Counted from the stretch's first letter, positions 1 to 7,359 are shown. The stretch: 18,352 nt of DNA from Betaproteobacteria bacterium (GCA_005883655.1 VBDA01000106.1:1-18352), one strand, 5' to 3'. Notes: generated by a model not told the origin, from the sequence alone. Made by a program: numbers and translations.

Positions 1-927
1 CCAGAAATACTCGGTCCATACGACACGGTAGTCTTCGCGCTTCGACTGGGTCTCGAACAGCGCCTTGTAGAACTTCCCGAACTCCGCGCGGGTGTAGGTC
101 GGCAGCTCGACGTTCGCGGGCAGCTTGACCGTCCGGTAATTGGTGGTTTCGACGCGGCCATTCCTCGTCAGCGCATAGACGACCAGGTCCTGCGGGCCCT
201 TGGCGTTCAACATCCCGAGGCGGACCGGCAGCATGAAGCGCTCGGATTCGAACGCGAATTGCAGCGGCCGCAGATACGAAAACCCGGTCTTCGCCTGTTC
301 GGCCAAGTTGACCCTCGCGACAAAGAACTTCAGGTTCTGCCGGATGTACGGCTGCAGTGCCTGGCTGGCGCCCGAAGGAATTCTGTAACCCTCCAGCCGT
401 AGCCATTTCTCGAGTCCGTTGGACTCGGTCGCGGACAGGATGGTGATGTCGTATTCACCGACCGCGTAGCGTGCCTCGACGGTGACGCCGAGCGCCTTGT
501 CTTTTCTATCCTGTTCCTTGAGCATCGACGCGGGCGCCACGTTCATCGCGCCCATCACGCGTTCTCTCCTGGATACATCACAGGGATTGGGATCGAAGTA
601 TTCCGCCAGCCGCGGTGCGCTATAGGCGTCGATGCGCTCGAAGGTCTTCGGGTCGCCGATATGGATCTGGCTCTTTTGCAAAACCGCCGGAACCGGAACG
701 ACCAGCGCGAACTCGGACAGATCGCCCTGAAAATCATTGCGCATGCTGATTACAGTGCGATTGCCGTCGCGGACGAGAATGACCTGGGACGCTTCGTTGA
801 AGAGCTTCGCGTCCGCCTTGCCGACATAGAATCCGCAAAATGCGCTCGCGGGTGTCGACGCGAAGGCGACTGGCAGCAATGCAAGGGCGGCGAAAAGCCA
901 AGCGGGACGGGCGGGCGGGTAGGGCAT
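1..927 (-). CDS. DUF2330 family secreted protein, C-terminus cut by window edge
   Basis: The reading frame is open from ATG 927 to base 1 (309 residues) with no stop, so the C-terminus lies outside the window. Residues 1-29 look like a signal peptide: a short N-region, a hydrophobic stretch LFAALALLPVAFA, then ASA before FCGFYVGKADA. The mature start CGFYV.KADA, followed by NEASQVILVRDG, MRNDFQGD and FALVVPVP, matches what I recall of the DUF2330 family (uncharacterised bacterial proteins). The product is probably exported to the periplasm; its biochemical role is unknown. A GGAG lies about seven bases before the ATG and supports this start. The gene diverges from yqgE across 171 bases (928-1098). 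Apart from the yqgE promoter, that gap shows only a small inverted repeat, AACCC..GGGTT, at 973-988. Confidence 0.75.
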   Translation of the reverse strand, partial: MPYPPARPAWLFAALALLPVAFASTPASAFCGFYVGKADAKLFNEASQVILVRDGNRTVISMRNDFQGDLSEFALVVPVPAVLQKSQIHIGDPKTFERIDAYSAPRLAEYFDPNPCDVSRRERVMGAMNVAPASMLKEQDRKDKALGVTVEARYAVGEYDITILSATESNGLEKWLRLEGYRIPSGASQALQPYIRQNLKFFVARVNLAEQAKTGFSYLRPLQFAFESERFMLPVRLGMLNAKGPQDLVVYALTRNGRVETTNYRTVKLPANVELPTYTRAEFGKFYKALFETQSKREDYRVVWTEYFW

Positions 928-1062
928 GGCGAGCTCCGAAAGGATGGACGACAAGCGCTGTGAACGCCGGCGAACCCGAATCGGGGTTAGGAGTTTTGCG
1001 GGGGGCGGGTTTCTTTGGGCGCCGCGCATGGCACAGCGAGGCGCCATCGAAGGTCCGGGTAT

Positions 1063-1091
1063 TTGTGCACGCTGCACTTGGCGTTTACAAT
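1063..1091 (+). promoter_or_regulatory. Candidate sigma-70 promoter of the yqgE-ruvX-pyr operon
   Basis: A good -10 box, TACAAT, occupies 1086-1091. A weak -35 (TTGTGC, 1063-1068) sits 17 bases upstream. The predicted transcription start is 1098-1099, which coincides with the yqgE ATG at 1099. No Shine-Dalgarno sequence precedes that ATG, so the message may be leaderless. This is read by eye from consensus boxes; the weak -35 is the main doubt. Confidence 0.45.
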
Positions 1092-1098
1092 TGCGTTC

Positions 1099-1665
1099 AT
1101 GGGCGACTCGCGCGTCAATCTGACCCATCACTTCCTGATTGCCATGCCCAGCATGGCGGACCCGCACTTTGCCCACACGCTGATCTACGTTTGCGAACAT
1201 AACGCCAAAGGCGCGCTCGGGATTGTCGTCAACAAGCCGATCGACATGACCTTGTCGTCGCTGTTCGAGCAGATCAATGTTCCGCTGGGCGATTCCGAGT
1301 TGCGTGAGGCGCGGGTCCATTACGGCGGACCGGTGCAGATCGACCGCGGGTTCGTGCTGCATCGGCCACTCGGCAGCTGGCAGTCGACACTGGCAATCAG
1401 CGACGACCTGGGCCTGACGACGTCGAAGGATATTCTCGAGGCGGTGGGCCATGGCGAAGGCCCGGAGAATGTGCTGATTTCGCTCGGATACGCCGGATGG
1501 TCGGCCGATCAGCTCGAGCAGGAAATCGGCCAGAACGCGTGGCTTACGGTCGCCGCGGACAGCGACGTGCTTTTTGCCGAGCCCGCCGAAACCCGCCTGC
1601 CTGCGGCCATGAAACTGCTGGGCATCGATTTTTCGAGATTGTCCGACGCTGTCGGGCACGCGTGA
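1099..1665 (+). CDS. yqgE: YqgE/AlgH family protein
   Basis: This 188-residue protein belongs to the YqgE/AlgH family (DUF179). The family signature is clear: NLTHHFLIAMPSMADPHF at about residues 7-24, IYVCEHNAKGALGIVVNKP, VHYGGPVQIDRGFVLH, and LGYAGWSADQLEQEI. The length is usual for the family (about 185-190). Its biochemical function is not established; it is commonly encoded beside ruvX, as here. ATG 1099 is chosen because conserved homology begins at about residue 7 and the frame upstream of it carries no family sequence. No ribosome-binding site precedes it and a TACAAT box ends eight bases upstream, suggesting leaderless translation. It is the first gene of a run continuing to 4906; its stop is three bases from the ruvX start. 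Confidence 0.93.
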   Translation: MGDSRVNLTHHFLIAMPSMADPHFAHTLIYVCEHNAKGALGIVVNKPIDMTLSSLFEQINVPLGDSELREARVHYGGPVQIDRGFVLHRPLGSWQSTLAISDDLGLTTSKDILEAVGHGEGPENVLISLGYAGWSADQLEQEIGQNAWLTVAADSDVLFAEPAETRLPAAMKLLGIDFSRLSDAVGHA

Positions 1666-1668
1666 CGC

Positions 1669-2118
1669 GTGGTCGCGACGGCAGCATCCTCCGCGCCGGT
1701 GCGCGGGACCATTCTCGCGTTCGATTTTGGCACCCGGCGCATCGGCGTCGCGGTAGGTGAGAGCGCCATCGGGCTCGCGCATCCTCTGACAACCATCGCC
1801 AGCGAGCAGAACGAGGGCCGGTTCGCCGCGATCAAGTCCTTGATCGACGAATGGCATCCCGCGCTGCTGATCATCGGACTGCCCTTGCATGCCGACGGTA
1901 CGGCGCATGCCCTGACCGCGCGAGCGCGCCGTTTCGCGAAGCAGCTCGAGGGCCGTTTCGGCGTCACGGCGAAGCTAGTCGACGAACGCTTCACCACTCG
2001 CGCCGCCACTGCGGCGCTGTCCGATGCCGGTGTGAAAGCGCGCTCGCACAAAGGCATACGCGATCAGCTCGCCGCGCAACTCATTCTGCAGACCTACTTT
2101 GACCACGATGCCGACTGA
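1669..2118 (+). CDS. ruvX: Putative pre-16S rRNA nuclease / Holliday junction resolvase RuvX (YqgF)
   Basis: A 149-residue RNase H-fold nuclease of the YqgF/RuvX family, with proposed roles in Holliday-junction resolution and in maturation of the 16S rRNA 5' end. The glycine-rich first strand FDFGTRRIGVAVG begins near residue 18. Likely metal-binding acids are D19, E106 (in LVDERFTT) and D132 (in IRDQLAAQLIL). IIGLPLHADG at about 68-77 is the typical central motif. The start is GTG 1669, three bases after the yqgE stop; about 13 residues precede the conserved fold, so a slightly later start cannot be excluded. The 3' end overlaps pyrR by 11 bases in another frame, which suggests translational coupling. 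Confidence 0.93.
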   Translation: MVATAASSAPVRGTILAFDFGTRRIGVAVGESAIGLAHPLTTIASEQNEGRFAAIKSLIDEWHPALLIIGLPLHADGTAHALTARARRFAKQLEGRFGVTAKLVDERFTTRAATAALSDAGVKARSHKGIRDQLAAQLILQTYFDHDAD

Positions 2119-2650
2119 GGGGCCGCATGGGCGGATGCCCGAGGGTCTGCCCGACGCCGAACGGGCGCTCGCCGCGCTGGCCGACAAGATGCGGGGGGCG
2201 GTGGCGGTGGACGCCAAGCTGATCGGCATCTATTCCGGCGGCGCCTGGCTCGCGGAGCGGCTTGCCGCACTGCTGCCGGGAGAGCATCCGGTCGGCTTCA
2301 TCGATGTGTCCTTCTACCGTGACGACTATGGCCAGAAGGGTTTGCGCGCGAAGGTCGAGACGACGACGCTGCCATTCGAGGTCGAGGGAAGCCGCATCGT
2401 CCTCATCGACGATGTGCTTTACACGGGTCGCTCGGTTCGCGCCGCGATCAACGAGCTGTTCGACTATGGGCGGCCGGAAAGGATCGAGCTGGCGGTTCTG
2501 GTTGACCGCGGCGGCCGCGAGCTGCCGATCGAAGCAACTTACGTGGGCGCGCGCGTCGCCGTGGGGCGCGAGCTCTCGGTCGTTCTCAATCGTGCCGGCG
2601 ATCGATTCGAGCTCTCGGTCGAGCCGACGACGAGCGCACCGCGTGCTTAG
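2108..2650 (+). CDS. pyrR: PyrR-type bifunctional pyr regulator / uracil phosphoribosyltransferase
   Basis: A type I phosphoribosyltransferase of 180 residues, about the length of Bacillus PyrR (181). The PRPP-binding loop VLIDDVLYTGRSV is at about residues 98-110, preceded by IGIYSGGAWLAERL and followed by LVDRGGRELPI. DVSFYRDD is also typical of PyrR. Known PyrR proteins convert uracil and PRPP to UMP, and in Gram-positives they bind pyr mRNA to cause attenuation. Whether the RNA role applies here is unknown. The start is uncertain: ATG 2108 overlaps ruvX and has no good ribosome-binding site, while in-frame ATG 2135 follows GAGGGG by 12 bases and would give 171 residues. The 3' end overlaps pyrB by eight bases, leaving no room for an attenuator between them. 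Confidence 0.88.
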   Translation: MPTEGPHGRMPEGLPDAERALAALADKMRGAVAVDAKLIGIYSGGAWLAERLAALLPGEHPVGFIDVSFYRDDYGQKGLRAKVETTTLPFEVEGSRIVLIDDVLYTGRSVRAAINELFDYGRPERIELAVLVDRGGRELPIEATYVGARVAVGRELSVVLNRAGDRFELSVEPTTSAPRA

Positions 2651-3614
2651 CAAGGGCCCTAACCCGCAACTCAACGCCGGCGGCGAGCTTCAGCATCTGC
2701 TGACGCTGGAAGGCATGCCGGCGGCGATCATCGAACGTATTCTCGATACCGCCGTCCCGTTCGTCTCGATTGCCGAGCGCGACGTCAAGAAAGTGCCGCT
2801 GTTGCGCGGCAAGACGGTCTTCAATCTCTTTTTCGAGAACAGCACGCGGACGCGTACGACGTTTGAAATCGCCGCCAAGCGCCTGTCGGCCGACGTCATC
2901 AATATCAACGTCGGCGTCTCGTCGACGAGTAAGGGCGAGACGCTCCTCGACACCATCGATAACCTGGTCGCGATGAACGCCGACATGTTCGTCGTCCGCC
3001 ACGGCCAGAGTGGCGCGCCGCATCTCATCGCGCAGCATCTGTCGGCGCGGCAGCGCTCGCACATCCACGTCATCAATGCCGGCGATGGACGTCATGCGCA
3101 CCCGACGCAGGGACTGCTGGATCTGTTCACGATCCGCCACTACAAGCATGAGTTCAGCAGGCTCTCGGTGGCCATCGTCGGTGATGTCCTGCATTCGCGG
3201 GTGGCTCGTTCGCTCATTCACGGCCTGACGACGATGGGAGTGCCCGAGATTCGGGCGATCGGTCCGCACACGCTGCTGCCGACCGCGGTCGAAAAGATGG
3301 GGGTGCGCGTCTTTCACGACATGAAGACAGGCCTCGCCGGATGTGACGTCATCGTCATGCTTCGGCTGCAAACCGAGCGGATGAAAGGCTCGCTGCTCCC
3401 GTCGGCCGGCGAGTTCTTCAAGCATTACGGATTGACCGCCGACAAGCTTGCGCTGGCCAAACCCGATGCGATCGTCATGCATCCGGGTCCGATGAATCGC
3501 GGCGTCGAAATCGATTCCGCCGTGGCCGACGGCAAGCACTCGGTGATACTTCCCCAGGTGACGTTCGGCATCGCCGTGCGGATGGCGGTGATGAGCATCC
3601 TGGCGGGTGGCTAG
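2643..3614 (+). CDS. pyrB: Aspartate carbamoyltransferase catalytic chain
   Basis: Aspartate carbamoyltransferase condenses carbamoyl phosphate with L-aspartate, the committed step of pyrimidine synthesis. From GTG 2643 the protein is 323 residues. The carbamoyl-phosphate site FFENSTRTRTTFE is at about 63-75, SSTSKGET at 93-100 carries the catalytic-loop lysine (K97), HAHPTQ is at 151-156, and the aspartate-loop motif HPGPMNRG at 280-287. No catalytic motif is missing. Homology begins at NPQLNAGGELQHLL, right after the chosen GTG; the longer open frame reaching back to 2262 only shadows pyrR. The gene overlaps the pyrR end by eight bases and is followed after 17 bases by the dihydroorotase-like gene, the pairing expected for the pseudomonad-type enzyme with a non-catalytic partner chain. 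Confidence 0.95.
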   Translation: MLSKGPNPQLNAGGELQHLLTLEGMPAAIIERILDTAVPFVSIAERDVKKVPLLRGKTVFNLFFENSTRTRTTFEIAAKRLSADVININVGVSSTSKGETLLDTIDNLVAMNADMFVVRHGQSGAPHLIAQHLSARQRSHIHVINAGDGRHAHPTQGLLDLFTIRHYKHEFSRLSVAIVGDVLHSRVARSLIHGLTTMGVPEIRAIGPHTLLPTAVEKMGVRVFHDMKTGLAGCDVIVMLRLQTERMKGSLLPSAGEFFKHYGLTADKLALAKPDAIVMHPGPMNRGVEIDSAVADGKHSVILPQVTFGIAVRMAVMSILAGG

Positions 3615-3631
3615 CGAAAAAATCCGGCGCG

Positions 3632-4906
3632 ATGAAGATCGAGATCAACAATGGCCGCCTGATCGATCCCCGCGATGGCATCGATAAGAAGACGTCGCTC
3701 TTCATTGCCGCGGGCAAGGTGGCGGCCATCGGCTCGGCACCGCCGACTTGGCACGCCAACCGGGTGATCGACGCCGCCGGCATGGTCGTCTGCCCCGGAT
3801 TGATCGATATTTCCGCGCGCCTGCGGGAGCCCGGCTTCGAATACAAGGCGACCCTCGAGTCGGAGCTGCAAGCGGCGATCGCCGGCGGGGTCACGAGCCT
3901 TGCCTGTCCGCCCGACACCGACCCGCCGCTGGACGAGCCGGGCCTGGTTGAGATGTTGAAGCACCGCGCTCGCTCGCTCAATCTGGCGCATGTGTATCCG
4001 ATAGGCGCGCTGACCGCCGGGCTCAAGGGTGAAACGATCACTGAAATGGGCGAGCTCACCGACGCCGGCTGCATTGCGTTCTCGCATGCCGATGCTCCGC
4101 TGGCGGACACCCAGGTTTTGCTGCGCGCGATGCAGTACGCGGCGACGTTCGGCTATCGCGTCTGGTTGCGGCCGCAGGACGCCCATCTTTCCAGAGGCGG
4201 CGTCGCGCACGACGGCGAAGTCGGCATGCGGCTGGGATTGCCGGCGATTCCGGCCTGTGCCGAGACAATCGCGCTTGGCACCATCTTCGCCCTGGCACGC
4301 GTTACGGGCTCGGCCGTGCATCTTGCCCGGCTGTCGACGCACGAAGGCGTCGCCTGCGTGCGCGATGCCAAGCGCGCGGGCCTGGCCGTCACCTGCGATG
4401 TCGCCATCAATCATCTGCATCTGTGCGACGCAGATATCGGCTGGTTCGACGCGCATTGCCGTCTGGTTCCTCCCTTGCGTGGCGTTCCCGACCGCAACGC
4501 GCTGCGCGCCGGGCTTGCCGACGGAACCATCGATGTGCTTTGCTCGGATCACACTCCCGTCGATGACGACGGCAAGCAGCTCCCCTTCGCCGAAGCCGAG
4601 CCGGGTGCGACTGGATTGGAGCTGCTGTTGCCGCTGACGCTCAAGTGGGCGCGCGAAGATCGCGTACCGCTGGCAAGCGCGCTCGCGCGCGTTACCGCCG
4701 ATCCCGCCCGCGTTCTCGGCGTTGACGCTGGCCACCTGGCGGTCGGTGCGCCGGCGGACATCTGCATTTTCGACCCCGATCAACGCTGGGCCGTCCTGCC
4801 GGGTGCGCTGAAAAGCCAAGGCAAGAACACACCCTTTCTCGGGCTCGAATTGCAAGGCAAGGTCCGCTACACCCTTGTCGGCGGCCAGATCGTGCACGAA
4901 GGATGA
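3632..4906 (+). CDS. pyrC': Dihydroorotase-like non-catalytic chain of aspartate carbamoyltransferase (pseudo-DHOase)
   Basis: This 424-residue amidohydrolase-fold protein aligns along its length with type I dihydroorotases but appears inactive. Active enzymes carry DxHxHxREPG on the first strand; here the region reads DISARLREPG (residues 59-68), so both metal-binding histidines are replaced (S61, R63). By recalled alignment, two further metal histidines also seem lost: R233 in LARLSTHEGV and N260 in AINHLHL. The catalytic-type aspartate in CSDHTP (about 304-309) remains. The length and the stretch DHTPVDDDGKQLPF resemble the PyrC' non-catalytic chain of Pseudomonas, which lacks activity yet is needed to assemble active PyrB. 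Its position 17 bases after pyrB fits that role. A functional dihydroorotase should be encoded elsewhere. ATG 3632 begins the conserved strand MKIEINNGRLIDP. Confidence 0.9.
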   Translation: MKIEINNGRLIDPRDGIDKKTSLFIAAGKVAAIGSAPPTWHANRVIDAAGMVVCPGLIDISARLREPGFEYKATLESELQAAIAGGVTSLACPPDTDPPLDEPGLVEMLKHRARSLNLAHVYPIGALTAGLKGETITEMGELTDAGCIAFSHADAPLADTQVLLRAMQYAATFGYRVWLRPQDAHLSRGGVAHDGEVGMRLGLPAIPACAETIALGTIFALARVTGSAVHLARLSTHEGVACVRDAKRAGLAVTCDVAINHLHLCDADIGWFDAHCRLVPPLRGVPDRNALRAGLADGTIDVLCSDHTPVDDDGKQLPFAEAEPGATGLELLLPLTLKWAREDRVPLASALARVTADPARVLGVDAGHLAVGAPADICIFDPDQRWAVLPGALKSQGKNTPFLGLELQGKVRYTLVGGQIVHEG

Positions 4907-4927
4907 ATCCGACAGCAACAGTCACGT

Positions 4928-4944
4928 TCCGGAGGAGGTCCGGA
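4928..4944 (+). other. Small hairpin displaying a Shine-Dalgarno-like loop after pyrC'
   Basis: TCCGG (4928-4932) can pair with CCGGA (4940-4944), leaving AGGAGGT, a full ribosome-binding consensus, as the loop. It lies 22 bases after the pyrC' stop. The first ATG downstream (4951) opens only a five-codon frame, so no gene seems to use it. The rest of 4907-5057, between the convergent pyrC' and the peroxidase-related gene, shows another weak stem (GGCGT 4997-5001 with ACGCC 5008-5012), no T-run and no gene I can support. It may be chance or the remnant of a lost gene start. Confidence 0.3.
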
Positions 4945-5057
4945 TCACGGATGGCGAGGCCGCGGTGAAGCGCTGCAACGCTGGTTCGCCGCTTACGGCG
5001 TGGTTTGACGCCAATCGAAGACGCTGGCGCCCGCCTGCTCTGGAGCCGCTCCTCGAC

Positions 5058-5654
5058 TCAAGTGTGTTTGCCGCCCGCTTTGGCAACGCGTCCCAAGAGG
5101 TGAAACTCATCGTTGGGCCGCATGCCGATCAGGTCGGCCATGCGATTCGAAAGCGCGAAAAACGCGGCGATCGCACCGATGTCCCAGATGTCCTCGTCGG
5201 TGAAGCCATGAGCTTTGACCGCCTCGTAGTCGGCGTCGACGAGCTCGACCGATCGCACCGCGACCTTGAGTGCGAAGTGGAGCATCGCCTTTTGCCGCTC
5301 GGTAATATCCGCCTTGCGAAAGTTGACCGCGACCTGGTCCGCTACCAACGGGTTCTTGGCGTATATCCTGAGGATCGCACCGTGCGCGATGATGCAGTAG
5401 AGGCAATCGTTCGCGCCTGAGGTCGCGACGACGATCATCTCGCGCTCGGCCTTGGTAAGCCCCGAATCGCGCAGCATCAACGCATCGTGATAGGCGAAGA
5501 AGGCGCGAAACTCGTCCGGCCGGTGCGCCAGTGTCAGGAAGACGTTGGGGATGAAGCCCGCCTTTTCCTGGACCTCGAGCATCCGTTCGCGAATATCCGC
5601 CGGCAGCTCGGAGAGCGCCGGAACCGGATAACGGCTGATCGCGCTGGCTCCCAT
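5058..5654 (-). CDS. Peroxidase-related enzyme, carboxymuconolactone decarboxylase (AhpD-like) family
   Basis: The 198-residue product belongs to the carboxymuconolactone decarboxylase/AhpD superfamily, in the peroxidase-related subgroup. The redox motif is intact: NDCLYCIIAHG gives C84 and C87 spaced CxxC, with H91 following and E72 (KAEREMIVV) upstream as the possible proton-relay glutamate. The N-terminal GFIPNVFLTLAHRPDEFRAF is typical of the subgroup. By family knowledge it may reduce peroxides through the CxxC pair; the reductant and substrate are not visible. The start is ambiguous: TTG 5666 overlaps the yggX stop (TTGA) just after AAGGA, while ATG 5654 lies nine bases past that stop. 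Homologs as I recall them begin near SRYPVP, so I prefer the ATG. It is probably co-transcribed with yggX. Confidence 0.85.
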   Translation of the reverse strand: MGASAISRYPVPALSELPADIRERMLEVQEKAGFIPNVFLTLAHRPDEFRAFFAYHDALMLRDSGLTKAEREMIVVATSGANDCLYCIIAHGAILRIYAKNPLVADQVAVNFRKADITERQKAMLHFALKVAVRSVELVDADYEAVKAHGFTDEDIWDIGAIAAFFALSNRMADLIGMRPNDEFHLLGRVAKAGGKHT

Positions 5655-5662
5655 CGCCGTGG

Positions 5663-5935
5663 TCAATCCTTCGGCGGCACGTATCCCGACGCGACGTCGG
5701 CCCCGCCGCCGAAGAAATGGCGTTCCATTTGCTCGGCCAGGTATTTTCGGGCGCGGGGGTCCGCCAGGCTCAGGCGGTTCTCATTGACCAGCATCGTTTG
5801 CTGGCGCAGCCACTGTGCCCAAGCTTCCTTCGACACGTTCTCGTAGATGCGCTTGCCGAGCTCACCCGGATAAGGAGGGAAATCCAGGCCTTCCGCTTCG
5901 CGGCCGAGTTTGATGCAATTCACCGTGCGTGCCAT
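5663..5935 (-). CDS. yggX: YggX family Fe(2+)-trafficking / oxidative damage protection protein
   Basis: A 90-residue protein of usual family length. It begins MARTVNCIKLG with the conserved Cys7, followed by EGLDFPPYPGELGKRIYENVSKEAW and LVNENRLSLADP, all typical of YggX. Members in enteric bacteria protect iron-sulfur enzymes from oxidative damage and influence the labile Fe(II) pool; the protein is cytosolic. It lies 71 bases downstream of argA on the same strand, with a candidate extended -10 promoter in the gap, so it can be made separately from argA. Its stop overlaps or abuts the start of the peroxidase-related gene, which suggests a two-gene redox-protection unit. AGG about nine bases before the ATG is the likely ribosome-binding site. 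Confidence 0.94.
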   Translation of the reverse strand: MARTVNCIKLGREAEGLDFPPYPGELGKRIYENVSKEAWAQWLRQQTMLVNENRLSLADPRARKYLAEQMERHFFGGGADVASGYVPPKD

Positions 5936-5969
5936 CGATGCAACCTATTGAGCGATTGAAGAGATGGAA

Positions 5970-5975
5970 ATTATC
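5970..5975 (-). promoter_or_regulatory. Candidate extended -10 promoter box of yggX
   Basis: On the minus strand the sequence reads TGCGATAAT, an extended -10 (TGn followed by GATAAT at 5975-5970). There is no convincing -35, which extended -10 promoters can do without. The predicted transcript start is near 5963, giving a leader of about 28 nt before the yggX ATG at 5935. Lying in the 71-base gap after argA, it could provide separate expression of the yggX-peroxidase pair. Confidence 0.4.
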
Positions 5976-6006
5976 GCACGGCATGCGGCGGGCGCGGTGC
6001 CATGGA

Positions 6007-7359
6007 TCAGGTGAGCGTTTTTTCGTAGACCAGCGAGCGGCGCTGCCAGTTGTAGAGATCGCGCTTCTGTTTGGGAAGCCGCGCGGGATCGCTTTCGACG
6101 AATCCGCGCTCGACGAACCATCCCGCAGTTCGGGTGGTGAGCACGAACAGGCGCGAAAGCCGGAGCTTGCGGGCGCGTTGCTCGATCTCGTGCAAGAGCG
6201 CCTCGCCGTACCCCTCGCGGCGGAAATCGGGGTCCACCGCCAGTGCCGCGAGCTCGCCGGTCTTTGCCGCGGGAAAAGCGTACAGCGCGGCGCAGCCGAT
6301 GATCACGCCATCGTGCTCGGCGACGACGAAGCGCTCGATCTCCATTTCGAGGCGTTCGCGCGAGCGCCGGACGAGCACGCCTTGGTCCTCGAGCGGCGCG
6401 ATGATCGCCAGGATGCCTCCGACATCGTCGATGGTCGCGCTGCGCAGCTGTGCCAGCGGCGCGGCCGCGATCATGGTGCCCACGCCGTCGCGCGTGAAGA
6501 GCTCGAGGAGCAGGGCGCCGTCGTGATGGCGGGAGAGCAGGTGAGCGCGTTTGACGCCGTTGTCGCAGGCCCGAATCGCGCACGGCAGATAGTGTTGCAC
6601 GTCCGCCGGCGCCTTGGAGCGCTTGGCAAGGAGCGCCTCGGCATCGCGCGTCGAAAGCTCGGTCAGAAGCTGGCGGCGACCGTTGCGCACGCCGTCGGTG
6701 TCCATCAGAAACACGAGCTTTTGCGCCGAGAGCCATACCGCGACCTGGGTCGCGACTTCTTCCAGCGCCAGGTTGAAAATCTCGCCCGTCGGCGAATAAC
6801 CGAGTGGCGAGACAAGCACGATATCGCCGTCATCGAGCCGCTGCCGTATGGCTTCGACATCGACGCGGCGAACCTCGCCGGTCCACAGCATATCGACACC
6901 GTCGAGGACGCCCATCGGCTTGGCGGTAAGGAAGTTGCCGCCGACCACGCGGATGCGCGCACCCGCCATCGGCGAGTTGGCGACGCCGAGCGAGAGCAGC
7001 GCCTCGATACGGCTGCGGGCATGCCCGGTTCCTTCGAGCACGCAGTCCAGCGTCTCGCTGTCGGTAACGCGTAAGCCCCGGTTGTAGTGACTGGGAATAT
7101 GCTGTTGCTTGAGAATCGCCTCGATTTGCGGGCGTGATCCATGCACGACCACCAGCCGGATGCCGAGGCTGTGCAGAAGATTGAGGTCGTGGACGATGCC
7201 CAGAAAGGTGTCGTCGGCGACGACCTCTCCGCCAAACGCGATCACGAAAGTCTTGCCGCGAAAAGCGTGAATGTACGGCGCGGCCGAGCGTATCCATTGC
7301 ACGAACGCCCGCGCTGTGGCGGAATTGGCGGCGGGATCGACGCGCGGGGCTCGGGGCAT
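6007..7359 (-). CDS. argA: Amino-acid N-acetyltransferase (N-acetylglutamate synthase)
   Basis: ArgA transfers acetyl from acetyl-CoA to L-glutamate, the first step of arginine synthesis, in the cytosol. The 450-residue protein has the classic two-domain build. An amino-acid-kinase-like domain (about 20-290) shows FVIAFGGEVVADD, LVVVHGSRPQIE and LVSPLGYSPTGEIFNL. A C-terminal GNAT domain (about 300-440) has the acetyl-CoA loop DFRREGYGEALL with RREGYG at about 380-385, and ends in NWQRRSLVYEKTL. In ArgA enzymes the kinase-like domain carries arginine feedback inhibition. No clear ribosome-binding site precedes ATG 7359, but the frame agrees with homologs in starting just before the first domain. 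A perfect TATAAT lies 32 bases upstream. The gene diverges from uvrD and is followed by yggX. Confidence 0.95.
   Translation of the reverse strand: MPRAPRVDPAANSATARAFVQWIRSAAPYIHAFRGKTFVIAFGGEVVADDTFLGIVHDLNLLHSLGIRLVVVHGSRPQIEAILKQQHIPSHYNRGLRVTDSETLDCVLEGTGHARSRIEALLSLGVANSPMAGARIRVVGGNFLTAKPMGVLDGVDMLWTGEVRRVDVEAIRQRLDDGDIVLVSPLGYSPTGEIFNLALEEVATQVAVWLSAQKLVFLMDTDGVRNGRRQLLTELSTRDAEALLAKRSKAPADVQHYLPCAIRACDNGVKRAHLLSRHHDGALLLELFTRDGVGTMIAAAPLAQLRSATIDDVGGILAIIAPLEDQGVLVRRSRERLEMEIERFVVAEHDGVIIGCAALYAFPAAKTGELAALAVDPDFRREGYGEALLHEIEQRARKLRLSRLFVLTTRTAGWFVERGFVESDPARLPKQKRDLYNWQRRSLVYEKTLT

Noticed and set aside
973..988. Inverted repeat AACCCGAATCGGGGTT between DUF2330 and yqgE
   Set aside because: A short stem with no T-run directly after it, between divergent genes where no terminator is expected. 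It could be an operator, but nothing supports that.
2262..2642. Upstream extension of the pyrB frame
   Set aside because: It is arginine/serine-rich shadow of pyrR; PyrB homology begins just after GTG 2643.
2586..3539. 317-codon minus-strand open frame opposite pyrB
   Set aside because: Antisense shadow of pyrB, which carries every expected catalytic motif.
3611..4918. Long open frame on the minus strand opposite pyrC'
   Set aside because: It mirrors the codon structure of a GC-rich gene. The plus-strand product is a clear dihydroorotase-fold protein, and the minus product resembles no family I know.
5929..7074. 381-codon plus-strand open frame opposite argA
   Set aside because: argA on the minus strand has full two-domain homology; this frame is its complement-strand shadow.
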